Shown here: piece after piece, positions 22,249 to 31,100 of the stretch
Layout: every line of letters starts with the position of its first letter
Numbering within the stretch: position 1 is the stretch's first letter
Assembly (NCBI GenBank): GCA_029298735.1
Contig: JANSLP010000008.1
Location: 186,001-250,000 of the forward strand
Direction: 5' to 3'
Length of the DNA stretch: 64,000 nucleotides
Origin: Ophiostoma sp. CBS 140.51
Taxonomy: Eukaryota; Ascomycota; Sordariomycetes; Ophiostomatales; Ophiostomataceae
Notes under the pieces: model-generated
The model's database searches: none
What the model was told of the DNA's origin: nothing
Seen by the model: only the letters and a program-made list of their open reading frames with translations
Position numbers and translations under genes: made by a program

Positions 22249-22570
22249 CTGAATGGCTTCGATGTCGGCAATGGAGTCACATCGGGCTTGATTTAAGAAG
22301 GTGGAGTCTGTAGATTATCGCCAGGTCACACCGCTGAGCTTGTTTCACCAGCACCAATATTCAAAATTGAGAAAGTGGTATTCAAAAATATATCCAAAAA
22401 TATATATCCAAAAAAAAAATCCAAAACAGTCTGACCACGTACAAGCACACCTACGTGACTTACCTGAGCCGTATTGCATGATTTTGAATCTGGAGAGAAA
22501 CCTGAGGAACTTGTTAGCAGAAGCTCCAAGACAAAAACCGATCACCAAAACAAAAGAGTGAAGTGAATTT

Positions 22571-22668
22571 GCTTTATATCAGATATCGTGCCTTGTCACA
22601 GGCAATTATCATCAAGGCATATAGCTATGTAGACCGTCGTGATATATATTTATGATCATCATCAAAGC
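22571..22668 (-). ncRNA. snR73: Box C/D snoRNA, snR73/U35-type (25S C2959 guide)
   Basis: In intron 6 of the host. C box ATGATGA at 22662-22656, D' box CATA at 22629-22626, C' box TGATGAT near 22614-22608, D box CTGA at 22582-22579, and terminal stem GCTTT/AAAGC. The guide TCACGACGGTCTA (22642-22630) is exactly complementary to 25S UAGACCGUCGUGA, and the D'+5 base pairs with the C methylated by yeast snR73. The element before the D box (GGCACGATAT) has no target I recognise. Confidence 0.92.
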
Positions 22669-22757
22669 AGGGGAGGGAAAGGTGTTTTTGTGGGTTTGTG
22701 TTCAGGCGAAATGCATGCGAAGCAGATGTGACTTACGCAACGAGATGGCAAAAAAGA

Positions 22758-22776
22758 CCGGTAGCGATGCTACCGG
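22758..22776 (-). repeat. Perfect hairpin followed by a T-run inside host exon 6
   Basis: Arms CCGGTAGC and GCTACCGG with a three-base loop. On the minus strand the hairpin is followed within two bases by TTTTTT. It lies in an exon, between the snR74 and snR73 introns. Confidence 0.7.
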
Positions 22777-22863
22777 GACTTGGTTGACACAAGAGACAAA
22801 AGATACTGAGACTGTTAGAACACTGTACAACTGAAAATATGCGTTGATATGGTGAAGAAGGGA

Positions 22864-22974
22864 AACAGCATCAGCTAACTCAGACAGGACAATTCTCATC
22901 TGTGCCGTTAGGCTCTGACATATGCTTGTCATTTGGTAAAGTCAGATCATCATTGGGAAGGCAGGGCTGCTGTT
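22864..22974 (-). ncRNA. snR74: Box C/D snoRNA, snR74/U27-type (18S A28 guide)
   Basis: In intron 5 of the host. C box ATGATGA at 22953-22947, D' box CAGA at 22917-22914, D box CTGA at 22883-22880. The guide GACAAGCATATG (22930-22919) is exactly complementary to the 5' end region of 18S rRNA (CAUAUGCUUGUC), and the D'+5 base pairs with A28, the snR74/U27 target. A 7-bp external stem, AACAGCA/TGCTGTT (22974-22968 with 22870-22864), closes it. A C'-like AGATGAG lies downstream of D'. Confidence 0.92.
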
Positions 22975-23155
22975 GTGGGTATGAAGAGGGCATGTGTTGT
23001 TGGCGGAGGAGAACTATACGTACCCATACTATAGGTGATCTCAGGCTGGTAGCCATAAAACGGCACCGTGATCGAACCAACGTACGACACTGTAATGTAT
23101 TAGCTTTGTGTTCCAATTCAGGACTGAAGAAAGCAAATAGAAAATAAAAAAGGGA

Positions 23156-23250
23156 TCCAAAATCAGGAATGCATGAATGGAATTATATTTTATGTTGTCT
23201 GCATCGCTAACGCGGATAAGACTCGTCATCTAAAAAATCATCATATTGGA
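23156..23250 (-). ncRNA. snR75: Box C/D snoRNA, snR75-type (25S G2288 guide, plus a second 25S guide)
   Basis: In intron 4 of the host. C box ATGATGA at 23244-23238 and D box CTGA at 23166-23163, with terminal stem TCCAA/TTGGA. The first guide TTAGATGACGAG (23233-23222) is complementary to 25S CUCGUCAUCUAA; taking CTTA as a degenerate D' box, the +5 base pairs with yeast G2288. The second guide TCCATTCATGC (23181-23171), next to the D box, is complementary to GCAUGAAUGGA, about 20 bases downstream in the same rRNA. Its +5 base pairs with the first G of that stretch. Confidence 0.93.
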
Positions 23251-23427
23251 ATGGGGGATTGTGTGTGCTGTGTAGTGCAGTGGCGCCATGCCAACAATGT
23301 AGAGCTTACCTAGTCGTTGTTGATCCAAAACACTTCTGTTTTCACTCTATGTTCATCATCCCCATCGACTGACAAGACGTTAGTCTTTGTTCGTGTCGGC
23401 AGGTTGGCCTTTGTTGACTCCCTCTCG

Positions 23428-23565
23428 CCGCGGCATCACAGCCCATTTTGCAATGGACTTTGGATCAGTGGACGAGGTTTTCTAGGCCTGTCGCAAAAGT
23501 GGCATATCTAGCTCATACTTGAGTCGGAGCCCAGTGCCGTTTCATCATAAAGGAGGATGCCGCGG
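23428..23565 (-). ncRNA. snR76: Box C/D snoRNA, snR76-type (25S C2197 guide)
   Basis: In intron 3 of the host. C box ATGATGA at 23548-23542, D' box CCGA at 23527-23524 (one change from CTGA), D box CTGA at 23468-23465. The guide GCACTGGGC (23537-23529) is complementary to 25S GCCCAGUGC, and the D'+5 base pairs with the C methylated by yeast snR76. A perfect 10-bp inverted repeat, GATGCCGCGG on the plus strand at 23556-23565 and its complement at 23428-23437, encloses the core. The 9-bp guide is short but exact. Confidence 0.85.
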
Positions 23566-23703
23566 AGGGGTGAGGAGGGTTTTGGCAAAACGCTGTATTC
23601 GTACCTTTTTTGCTTCATATACTATTCCATTGTTAGAAACAGAACTCTCTTGATGTGCGTATGTGTGTTTGCGTGGCAACAGGAACAAAAGAGAAATGGA
23701 TAA

Positions 23704-23806
23704 TGCACAATCAGAAACAGCCAATTGTTTTCCTCAGGAGCCAAGGAGGCTACTCAGTCGGTAATTCCAACTTGCCGAAGCAAAAAGAAGATCATCATAA
23801 AGTGCA
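23704..23806 (-). ncRNA. snR77: Box C/D snoRNA, snR77-type (18S U578 guide)
   Basis: In intron 2 of the host. C box ATGATGA at 23798-23792, D' box CTGA at 23757-23754, D box CTGA at 23714-23711, closed by a 5-bp terminal stem TGCAC/GTGCA. The guide AGTTGGAATTACCG (23772-23759) pairs over 14 bases, one G-U included, with the universally conserved 18S 530-loop sequence CGGUAAUUCCAGCU. The D'+5 base pairs with the U that is methylated in yeast by snR77. A further CTGA at 23737-23734 could serve as an alternative D box. Confidence 0.92.
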
Positions 23807-24056
23807 GGGGGGGAGAGAGAGAGACGGAGGTGTAGAGGGGGAGAAAGGATAAGGGAGCCTAGTCGTACCATTTGCGAAGAGAGGAAAGAGGAGAGAAAAG
23901 ACTCGACTACGCGAAATACACTCTCTCTCCTCGACTCTGGTGTTAAACACCCTTCCGACGACAATGTCTATCGCAACAGCCACATCCTATTCTAAGCCGG
24001 TTAGTAATCGTTCTCCGACAGAAAACAATAGATGATGGCTCGGTAATGCAAAGCAG

Positions 24057-24175
24057 CTGCTTCCGCTGTATAGTGTTTTCAGACTGACGTGACAAAAGCA
24101 GTTTCATTCCTTTTAGGTCAAAGACTCTAGTTTGTATGCGGTTTGTTGAGTGTCATCAGGAGACGGCGGAAGCAG
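24057..24175 (-). ncRNA. snR78: Box C/D snoRNA, snR78-type (25S U2421 guide)
   Basis: In intron 1 of the host. C box TGATGA at 24158-24153, D' box TTGA at 24121-24118, D box CTGA at 24082-24079. The antisense element CAAACTAGAGTC (24134-24123) is fully complementary to the 25S rRNA stretch around yeast U2421, and the base five positions upstream of D' pairs with that U. A perfect 10-bp inverted repeat (24175-24166 with 24066-24057) closes the core from outside. The C box lacks the usual leading purine. Confidence 0.87.
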
Positions 24176-24260
24176 TGCATGTAGTAAATATCACCGTCAA
24201 AAAGAACTTACTCGTTGTCGGATCCTCATCGAAGAGGCATTGTGGTGGTTGCAGCGCGAC

Positions 24261-24727
24261 ACAATTGTCGTGGCTGCGGAATACTGAAGACGAGTCAAAG
24301 AGAGAGAGGAGAGAAGGAGGAAAGCGAAATGGTAAAAAAATTTCAAAAGCTGGAGCTTTTGTCGTGGGCAGAAAGAGTGGGGAACTGGGTCGAGGGCGGT
24401 GAGGGGTGGAAGAATGAAGAAAGTACGAGTGACTGTAACGCATGTGATGTAGCACGTGTAGACTAATAAACTGGGTCACGGGACTGCGCGTCGGTTTCGT
24501 TTCCTAGTTTGGCAGAGAAGGAGCGGCCAGCTCGGCGATTAGGCAGGGGCGCGAAGGCAATTGGCGTTCGAAATTCTCCTTGAGGAGTCACATCCAGAGC
24601 AACGATTGAGGAGGTCTTCATGTCTTGGTTTCCAGCTCCTTACCACTTCTCATATTTGCCTCACAAGTCAACCCATCAACCACAACAACTGGTATTAACT
24701 GGTATTTTGAGACGAACACAGCCCAGC
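24261..24727. promoter_or_regulatory. Shared upstream region of snoRNA host and DNA glycosylase
   Basis: About 470 bases between the host's presumed first exon and the divergent glycosylase start. The minus strand is pyrimidine-rich toward the host gene, suggesting its leader. No other gene is seen. Confidence 0.4.
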
Positions 24728-26076
24728 ATGCCTGAAATCGCAGAAGGTAAGCCGTCTTTTTTCGAATGAAGATAACTCCAAACCTAGGAAAGCCTCATAC
24801 TGATCTTATAGCCGCACGCATTGTGCACTTCCTCAAGACTCATCTGGTCGGCAAACGCATCAAGGTCGCGAAGGCCATTGATGACGCCAGCGTCTTTGGC
24901 AAGGTCGGCACCACAGGTGATGCTGTTGCCAATGCCCTCACAGGCAAGGAGGTGGTCGGCGCAGGCAGCCAGGGCAAGTACTTTTGGCTTGTTCTGGACA
25001 GTGCGCCGCATCCGGTGATGCACTTTGGCATGACGGGCTGGATGCACATCCGCGGCATGCGGACCGGCTACACAAATTACTACGACAAGCTCAAGCCAGA
25101 AGAGGCCGATGCATGGCCGCCCAAGTACTGGAAGTTCCAGCTCGAGACCGACTCTAATCCCAAGGTTGAGGTAGCCTTTACAGACCCGCGCCGCTTCGGC
25201 CGTGTGCGCCTTGTCGACTGCCCCGGTGCTTCCATTCGCAAACACTCACCGCTTGTCGAGAACGGCCCCGACCCTGTTGTCGATGCCGACACCACGTTTA
25301 CTGAGGAATACTTTTTGTCGACACTGCACAAGCGCCATGTACCCATCAAGGCGCTGCTACTCGACCAAGCGTTCATCAGTGGCATCGGCAACTGGGTGGG
25401 TGACGAGGTCTTGTTCAATGCACGCCTGCACCCAGAGCAGTATTGCGACGAGTTTAGCGATGCCCAGATGAAGACTCTCTACAAGTCGATCCGGTACGTT
25501 TGCAAAACGGCTGTCGATCTGCTGGGTGACTCGGACAGGTTCCCGGCCGACTGGCTCTTCCAGCACCGGTGGGGCAAGGGTAGCAAGGGCTCGGTGGCCC
25601 AGCTGCCAAACGGCGAGAAGTTGGCCTTCCTGACCGTTGGCGGACGCACAAGTTGCTTTGCACCTGCATTGCAGAAGAAGAGCGGCAACGTGGCACCGGG
25701 AATCAAGGAAGAACTGTTGGTGGTGAAAGAAGAGAAGCCCAAGAAGACAGCGGCTCCCAAAAAGGAGCCCACCAAGAAGGCTGCTGCCGCCGAGAAGAAG
25801 GAGACGGGACAGAAGCGCAAGCGGGGCGCTATTAAAGAAGAAGTTGACCAAGACAACGAGAGCGAGGATGAGAAGTCGTCACTGAAGTCCATACCGAAGA
25901 AGGGCGCCGCCAGCAAGAAGACCAAAACAGAACCAGAGCCAGCAAAGAAGGCAGCGAAGCCAGCAGCCAAGCCGGCACCAAAGGCAGCCGCTAAACCGGC
26001 AGCAAAGCCAGCTGCGAAAGAGACACCCGTAGCGAACACTAGCCGGCGGCGGTCTACAAGGCTGAGCATGAGTTGA
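24728..26076 (+). CDS. Fpg/Nei-family DNA glycosylase/AP lyase with Lys/Ala-rich tail
   Basis: Base-excision-repair glycosylase that removes oxidised purines and nicks the abasic site. Exon 1 (24728-24746, 19 bases) and exon 2 (24812-26076) give 427 aa. The start MPEIAEAARIVHFL places Pro2 and Glu3 at the N-terminus, the catalytic pair of the family. HFGMTGW and AFTDPRRFGRVRL are core motifs. GIGNWVGDEVLFNARLHPEQ is the helix-two-turn-helix. The last conserved part, LPNGEKLAFLTVGGRTSCFAP, stands where bacterial enzymes have a zinc finger but lacks the four cysteines, as in plant and fungal zincless forms. The final 130 residues are Lys/Ala/Pro-rich with PAAKPA repeats, likely a DNA-binding and nuclear tail. 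Confidence 0.94.
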
Positions 26077-26628
26077 AGAACGAGTTTTTATTTTTATTTT
26101 CATTCTGGGTTAATTGTTCTCTTGGCTTGCGTTATTTTCTTGTCACCTGCCTGTCTATCTCAAAATACAACAATTTCTTTTTTGTTTCACCATTTTCTCA
26201 CGGATCTCATGTAACATCGTCGCGTTCAGCTGATGCAAACATAATGGATTTAGTGCTATTTATTCTGTTGCAGCTGTGGATTTCCTCAGGTGAGATCATA
26301 ACTTCCAAGTCAGTTAACTAACGATGCCGATCACGTATGCAATCAGGCATCAGAATAAGCCCTAAACACTGGACCACTACCACTTGGAGAACAATAGAAA
26401 GCGACCTTGGTCATGGTGAGGGGAATTTAAAATTTTGTGACTCAAGCAGCAAATCTGAAATGTTGTCGCCTAACTCGTTAGGCAGATGTATTTCGTGATA
26501 TAAAAGGTCCCAGACGGCGAGCTAGACGACAACAAACCTTGGCGGAATTAAAACAATATCGGCTAACACACTCTCAAAATCGAGGCTTACAAACATCTTC
26601 TACGCCCCATTATTTATTCATTTTCACC
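26077..26628. promoter_or_regulatory. Promoter region of the NTF2-like gene
   Basis: Contains a canonical TATA box, TATAAAA, at 26499-26505, 124 bases before the start codon. Sixteen bases before it lies a 16-base palindrome with arms GCCTAAC/GTTAGGC (26468-26483). The first part is the AT-rich 3' region of the glycosylase gene. Confidence 0.6.
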
Positions 26629-27096
26629 ATGTCCGCCACCAGAGCCACGTTCACCGACCAGAAGGAGACCTTCGAGGCCGCCATCAGCGGCTTCTTCTCG
26701 GGCAAGCCGGAAGAGACCGAGGCCTACCTGGCAACTATTTGCCATCCCTCGTTCCGCCTGACGGCCGATAACGAGGCCATGGATTTCCCCGGCTTCGTCA
26801 AGCACATGACCTGGCTGCGTGAGAACCTGCCGCCCAATGCTATCTCCCTAACCATTACACAGTTCCTGGTCGACGGTAACCAGCGCGCCGACCGGCACAG
26901 CTCGACGACCAAGATGCCGGACGGCACGGTGCGTGGCGCCGAGACTTACCTGTTTGCCGAGGTCGCCGACGATGGACGTCTTCTTTGGGTCAAGGAGCAT
27001 GTCATGCGCCTCGGCGTACAGCAGCCGGACGGAACATTCAAGAAGGACGACGTGGTGCCATCCAAGACGACGGGGGATGCCAAGGAGGAGAAGTAG
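26629..27096 (+). CDS. SnoaL/NTF2-like small protein
   Basis: Intronless, 155 aa. The sequence pattern (FEAAISGFFSGKPEETEAYLATICHPSFRLTAD, then DFPGFVKHMTWLRENLP, FLVDGNQRADRH, GAETYLFAEVADDGRLLWVKEHVMRL) is that of the NTF2-like/SnoaL-like fold: an N-terminal helix pair followed by a curved sheet. Family members are small cyclases, isomerases or proteins of unknown function, so no reaction can be assigned. There is no signal peptide. The start at 26629 has a good context (TTCACCATG). The strong TATA box and palindrome upstream suggest inducible expression. Confidence 0.85.
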   Translation: MSATRATFTDQKETFEAAISGFFSGKPEETEAYLATICHPSFRLTADNEAMDFPGFVKHMTWLRENLPPNAISLTITQFLVDGNQRADRHSSTTKMPDGTVRGAETYLFAEVADDGRLLWVKEHVMRLGVQQPDGTFKKDDVVPSKTTGDAKEEK

Positions 27097-30000
27097 AATC
27101 GCCGAATGCTCTCTTCGTTTTCAGTTACGACTCTATCTTGAGCTTGAACTCTCTATTTTGAATCACATTTCGAAGATATCAAGCCATACACAATACAATA
27201 AATGATTTTCATCACCTCCACAGTTTCAATATTATTCAACGACTGACTCGCCATGCCCATGTCGGGTCGAAGCGACTCTCTAGTTGCAATCTACTACCTC
27301 TAGACAGTCCAAGTCATACGTCGAACTCGGGCCAGGAACCGCCCGTCTTAAGTGCCGCTTCCGTGATGTTTTTTATATTTATTATAATTTTATTGCTTTC
27401 TTTTGACATCACTTATTTTGTCTTCACAATTCCACCAACGACACTCCCTCGACTCTCTAACAGCACTCCGGACAGCCTTTCCGACGCACGGTGGTTCCAA
27501 TCCCGCCCATCTACCCCACAAACCAGCACTTCATCAATCCTCATCTAAAAGTCTTAAATGTCTCAGCACCCATACCTTCTCATCTGCACTTTGTACTTTT
27601 TCATAAACTCTCATAAAGCCTCATCAATGTTTATTCGGCCGGCTGCCGCTCGCTTCTTCGTTTCCCCATTGTTTATCTGCCTAAAGCTGGGCGCCGCTGG
27701 TCGTCTGGCTAATATATCTCGAACGGGAAATGGGCCTTGGACCTCCGCTTTTTCTTACACACACTATTCCGTCTTCCCATGTCTTCTTTCTTGTCTTCTA
27801 TTCTCTTCTTAAAACACTTCTCATCTACCGCTATAAAATTTTATTTCGTACCGTCTTCTCGGTCCCTTGATCGACAATTAAGCCGAGCTCTCGGGTGACT
27901 CGCTCCCTCACCTGTTTTTTGGCCGCTTTGGGTGCAATTAATCAACACGAAGTTTCCAGCAGAGCGCAAGCTTTGACTTGCATCCCCTACCGGTCACATA
28001 GCACACGATTATCCGCCAATGCCGGCCACAATTAACTGGCTTCTCCAGTCCTCTTTCAGTTGGTCTTACGACTGCCGAGCACATTGCCTTCTCGAAGAGG
28101 AAATGGAGGGTAGACGAGAGGTGAGCGAGCGGGGAAGCGAGAAAGTAAAGGTTGGCCGTCTTAAAGTTCCTCTGGCCATCGTTCTCGCGATATCTGTATG
28201 ATGCAGACATTGACACATACATCAAGGGGCCAAAACCGTTCGTACTACATCCCTGTGTTTCTTATTTTATCACAGAGACCAGGGGTATTTGTGCGTAATG
28301 ATCAAGACGCAAAATGGGTGTCGTGGCTCTTTTTGCGATTCGAGAAGATTCAAACATCTGTAAATAGTTAATTTGGTCTTGACAAGTTGTTTAGAGGTCC
28401 TGGCCTCCCCTCCTCTCCCCTCACCATGTCCCCTCCCTTTTCCTGCTCACATTTTGTGTGTTCTTTCCAGATGTCTTCGGAGTATTTCTCCAGCAGTTCC
28501 CCAGCTCGAAAGATGTAAACCATATCGTAGATCTGAATGAGGCTCTTCTCACTTTCCTTTCCTTTCTCCGCCCATCGTTACCGTCGCTTGGTAGCCATGG
28601 CAACACTGCATCTGTTTTTGCAACGCATCGTGCCTGCTTTCCTCGCTATTCACTCGGCCTCTCCTTTTTTCTTCTTTGAGGTTTTCCTCGTTATCCACAT
28701 TTGAGAATGTAACCCGTTTAACCGGCGCCCTCCTATCCAGTACGCACCCGGCTCTGCTTACCGTGATGCCTTAAGGGTGGGTCTCATCGACGACAAAGTG
28801 CGCCCAGAAAAACAACAAGACGAGAGAGAGAGAGATCGAATGGCACATCTAATGTCGCCCCGTTTCTCGCCAAAGCAGGCCGATATAGACGAATGGGCGT
28901 GGATGGAAGTGGCTCCTTGTTGTCTTGGTATTCCCCTTTCATCAAGTTCTGCACATCTTATTCTAACACTTTTCGCAGTTCAACACGCTCGACTCCCGCC
29001 TTTCGACGCAAAACACGGCCTGGAGAACCACAAAAAGTATCCACTCTTGTACTTTGCAACCGTCACGCCCGCACTTCTCATGCCAATGCTCTGGCGAGTG
29101 CTATGGGGCAAGATGGGGTAGATGAGAGCGCGAGAGTAGAGGGTGGGATGAAAGAGGAAGTCAGACGAGGAGAGAGAACAGAAATAAAGGAAGAAAAAGG
29201 AAAAGAGGGGGACAGGCTTGGCGACACCAGCATGGATCTTGTGAAAAGAGACAATGTCATATTCGCAAGTCACCGCGACGAGATCAAAGGGCGTGCACTA
29301 GCGATGCTCGTCTATGGTGCAGCTGAGATGTCTGACTCGAGATGATGTTGTTAACGCAGCCCCCGAGTTTTACACCATCGTATGCAGTCTTGCCAAAAGG
29401 GCCAGCGTAAACGGCGCAATACGTCTCGGGCAGAGTTGCTCTTTCCGTTTTTGAGATATCTCCCAGTGGAGAATTTTGTGGCTTCCAAGTGGTTGGGACG
29501 TTTTGGAAATCAAACAAAGTCTAAATAGGGGTTTATGTCTATTTTCTTTAAGAGGAAATAGAGACAGGAAAGGACAACTGATAATGCGGTGGGCCCCTAC
29601 TTCTATTTTATCACTTTCTTGTCCCCCCATTGTGTGCTCCTTCCCGTCGTTTCTTTTTGCCATTGTCCGTCTTTCCTCTTTTGATGCCCTGGAGTCAAAT
29701 TCAAGAGAGGAAGGAGCAGTCCACTCACAGTTTCTTTGTGACGAGCCGCGTTTTTATTCTTCCATGCCCAAGCGGCTGGCCCCTTTCACCCCTATTCTTC
29801 CTCATGCCCCCATTTCCTTCTTCCTCCGTCCCTAACAATTTTTCTCTCTCTCTCACCACACTCGCCGTACCTCACCATGCCAATCCTTCCCCGTCTCCCC
29901 GTCTTTCCCTATTTCCGTTTAAACTAGCCGCCCCAGAAAACGACCATGCCAGTGCAGACACAACCGAAACGTCCAGAGACAGCCTCAATATGGGATCAAG

Positions 30001-30914
30001 AATCACAAGTCCTTCCGCAATTCTCCACCTCCACAGTTCTTGGCTCTCAATCCTATGCCTCGCCACCAGGCATGGATAGACCTGGACAAGTCGAGCCGAT
30101 GGCTCTGAGGTGCGCCTTTTTCGGAGCCCTGGATCCGGACTGTGATCCACAGATACCCAATTTCCAGTGAAATGGGAACAGCAGGACCTGGCCTGACCCA
30201 AGATTTAGGACCGCCGAGGCGTTGCCAGGCCACACATGAGAACGAGTGGAGGTGGCGATCCCTCTGCGAGCATGTGGCACTTTGATTCTACACGTCACGA
30301 TGTCGTCCTGTGATCATCCAAGCGGAAGACGAACCGACTTGGCTGAAAGCAGCAGCATGGCATTGTTTCTCATCATCTTCCAGGAATACAGATTCCCAGA
30401 GAACTACCCTAATACCAGCATAAGAGTCTAGACTTTGGGGCAATGCACGTCTACGAGCTTTGTTTACACCCCCTGACAGTGGTTTGATTGTTTCCTAACA
30501 TGCACTCCACGATTGGGCCTGATTTTTGTCGGCCTCATTCATATCTCTCCCATTTCAACCCATCTGATGGCAATATTTGTCCCCGGGACCGGTTATGCAC
30601 CGTCCAGGCTGTTGACAGCCGCCCATCTAAACTTCATTTACCGCAACTAGTACTCGCTCGCGGCCTTTCGGGCCCTCATTACCGTTGTAAGAGAGAGCAC
30701 CCATTGGCCACACAGAACGCAAAGATACGACGCACTAGCAAAGGCGGGATATCAATTCGAGCCTCTCTCCATACTTGCAGACGCTCTTAGATCTCAAACG
30801 GCACGACTTCTAGAACAGCCGCCATGCCTAGAAGTTCGGCCGAGCAAACCTTGTTCGCACCCCCCTTGGCCATCATCTTGGTCTTTGCCAGCCCGTCTTG
30901 TCTTGATATCTTCT

Positions 30915-30920
30915 CTATAA
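30915..30920 (+). promoter_or_regulatory. Candidate TATA box of the cellobiohydrolase gene
   Basis: TATAAA about 185 bases upstream of the start codon, in the sequence CTCTATAAAGAGG. Confidence 0.5.
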
Positions 30921-30996
30921 AGAGGCGCTTTCGTCTCGCCCCTTTTATTCCTTGTTCTTTCTTCCTCTCTTGTCTCTTCGTCTCCATCACCAAGAT

Positions 30997-31009
30997 CCGG
31001 GGCCCCCGC
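30997..31009. promoter_or_regulatory. Paired CreA-type motifs (SYGGRG) upstream of the cellulase
   Basis: CCGGGG on the plus strand (30997-31002) and GCGGGG on the minus strand (31009-31004) lie within 13 bases, about 95 bases before the start. Closely paired SYGGRG motifs are the pattern of functional CreA/Cre1 sites. Binding is inferred, not shown. Confidence 0.45.
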
Positions 31010-31100
31010 ATTCCGCAGCAGAGCAATCGCCGATACTACGCCCGCTTCCTTCGTTCAGCACACTCTTTTATATCTCTCTTACTTGCAACCAACCGCCACA

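Larger units (their letters stand above)
22464..24260 (-). ncRNA. Intron-rich snoRNA host transcript, apparently noncoding
   Basis: Minus-strand transcript predicted from seven consecutive donor sites and six acceptors with branch sites. Exons: 1 ends at 24212; 2 is 23991-23869; 3 is 23621-23605 (17 bases); 4 is 23368-23310; 5 is 23089-23024; 6 is 22805-22737; 7 is 22501-22464. Introns 1-6 are all 218-247 bases, about four times the length of ordinary introns in this window, and each carries one box C/D snoRNA. Donors are GTAAGT, GTACGA, GTACGA, GTAAGC, GTACGT, GTAAGT and, after exon 7, GTAAGT. Branch sites such as ACTAAC, TCTAAC, GACTAAC and GCTAAC precede the acceptors. I could not link the exons into a meaningful reading frame; exon 4 is open in only one frame and that frame ends in TAG at its last base. 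The 5' end (before 24212) and the 3' end (after a seventh intron, possibly near 22249) are not defined. It shares an upstream region with the DNA glycosylase gene. Confidence 0.85.
27097..31100. other. Four-kilobase intergenic region upstream of the cellobiohydrolase
   Basis: No convincing coding frame on either strand; open frames are short, interrupted and pyrimidine/purine-skewed. It probably includes the promoter of the GH7 gene, since its last 200 bases carry a TATA box and two CreA-type sites. Confidence 0.5.

Noticed and set aside
23041..23229. 62-codon frame beginning at ATG 23229 on the minus strand
   Set aside because: It lies mainly inside the snR75-bearing intron, including the snoRNA itself, and crosses the predicted acceptor. 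Not a coding exon.
22249..24260. Protein-coding interpretation of the intron-rich minus-strand gene
   Set aside because: I could not join the predicted exons into a sensible reading frame, and the introns carry well-supported snoRNAs; a noncoding host explains the locus better.
27097..31100. Several 60-150 codon open frames upstream of the cellulase
   Set aside because: They are interrupted, overlap on both strands and mirror CT/GA tracts; none has a supported start, splice sites or motif.
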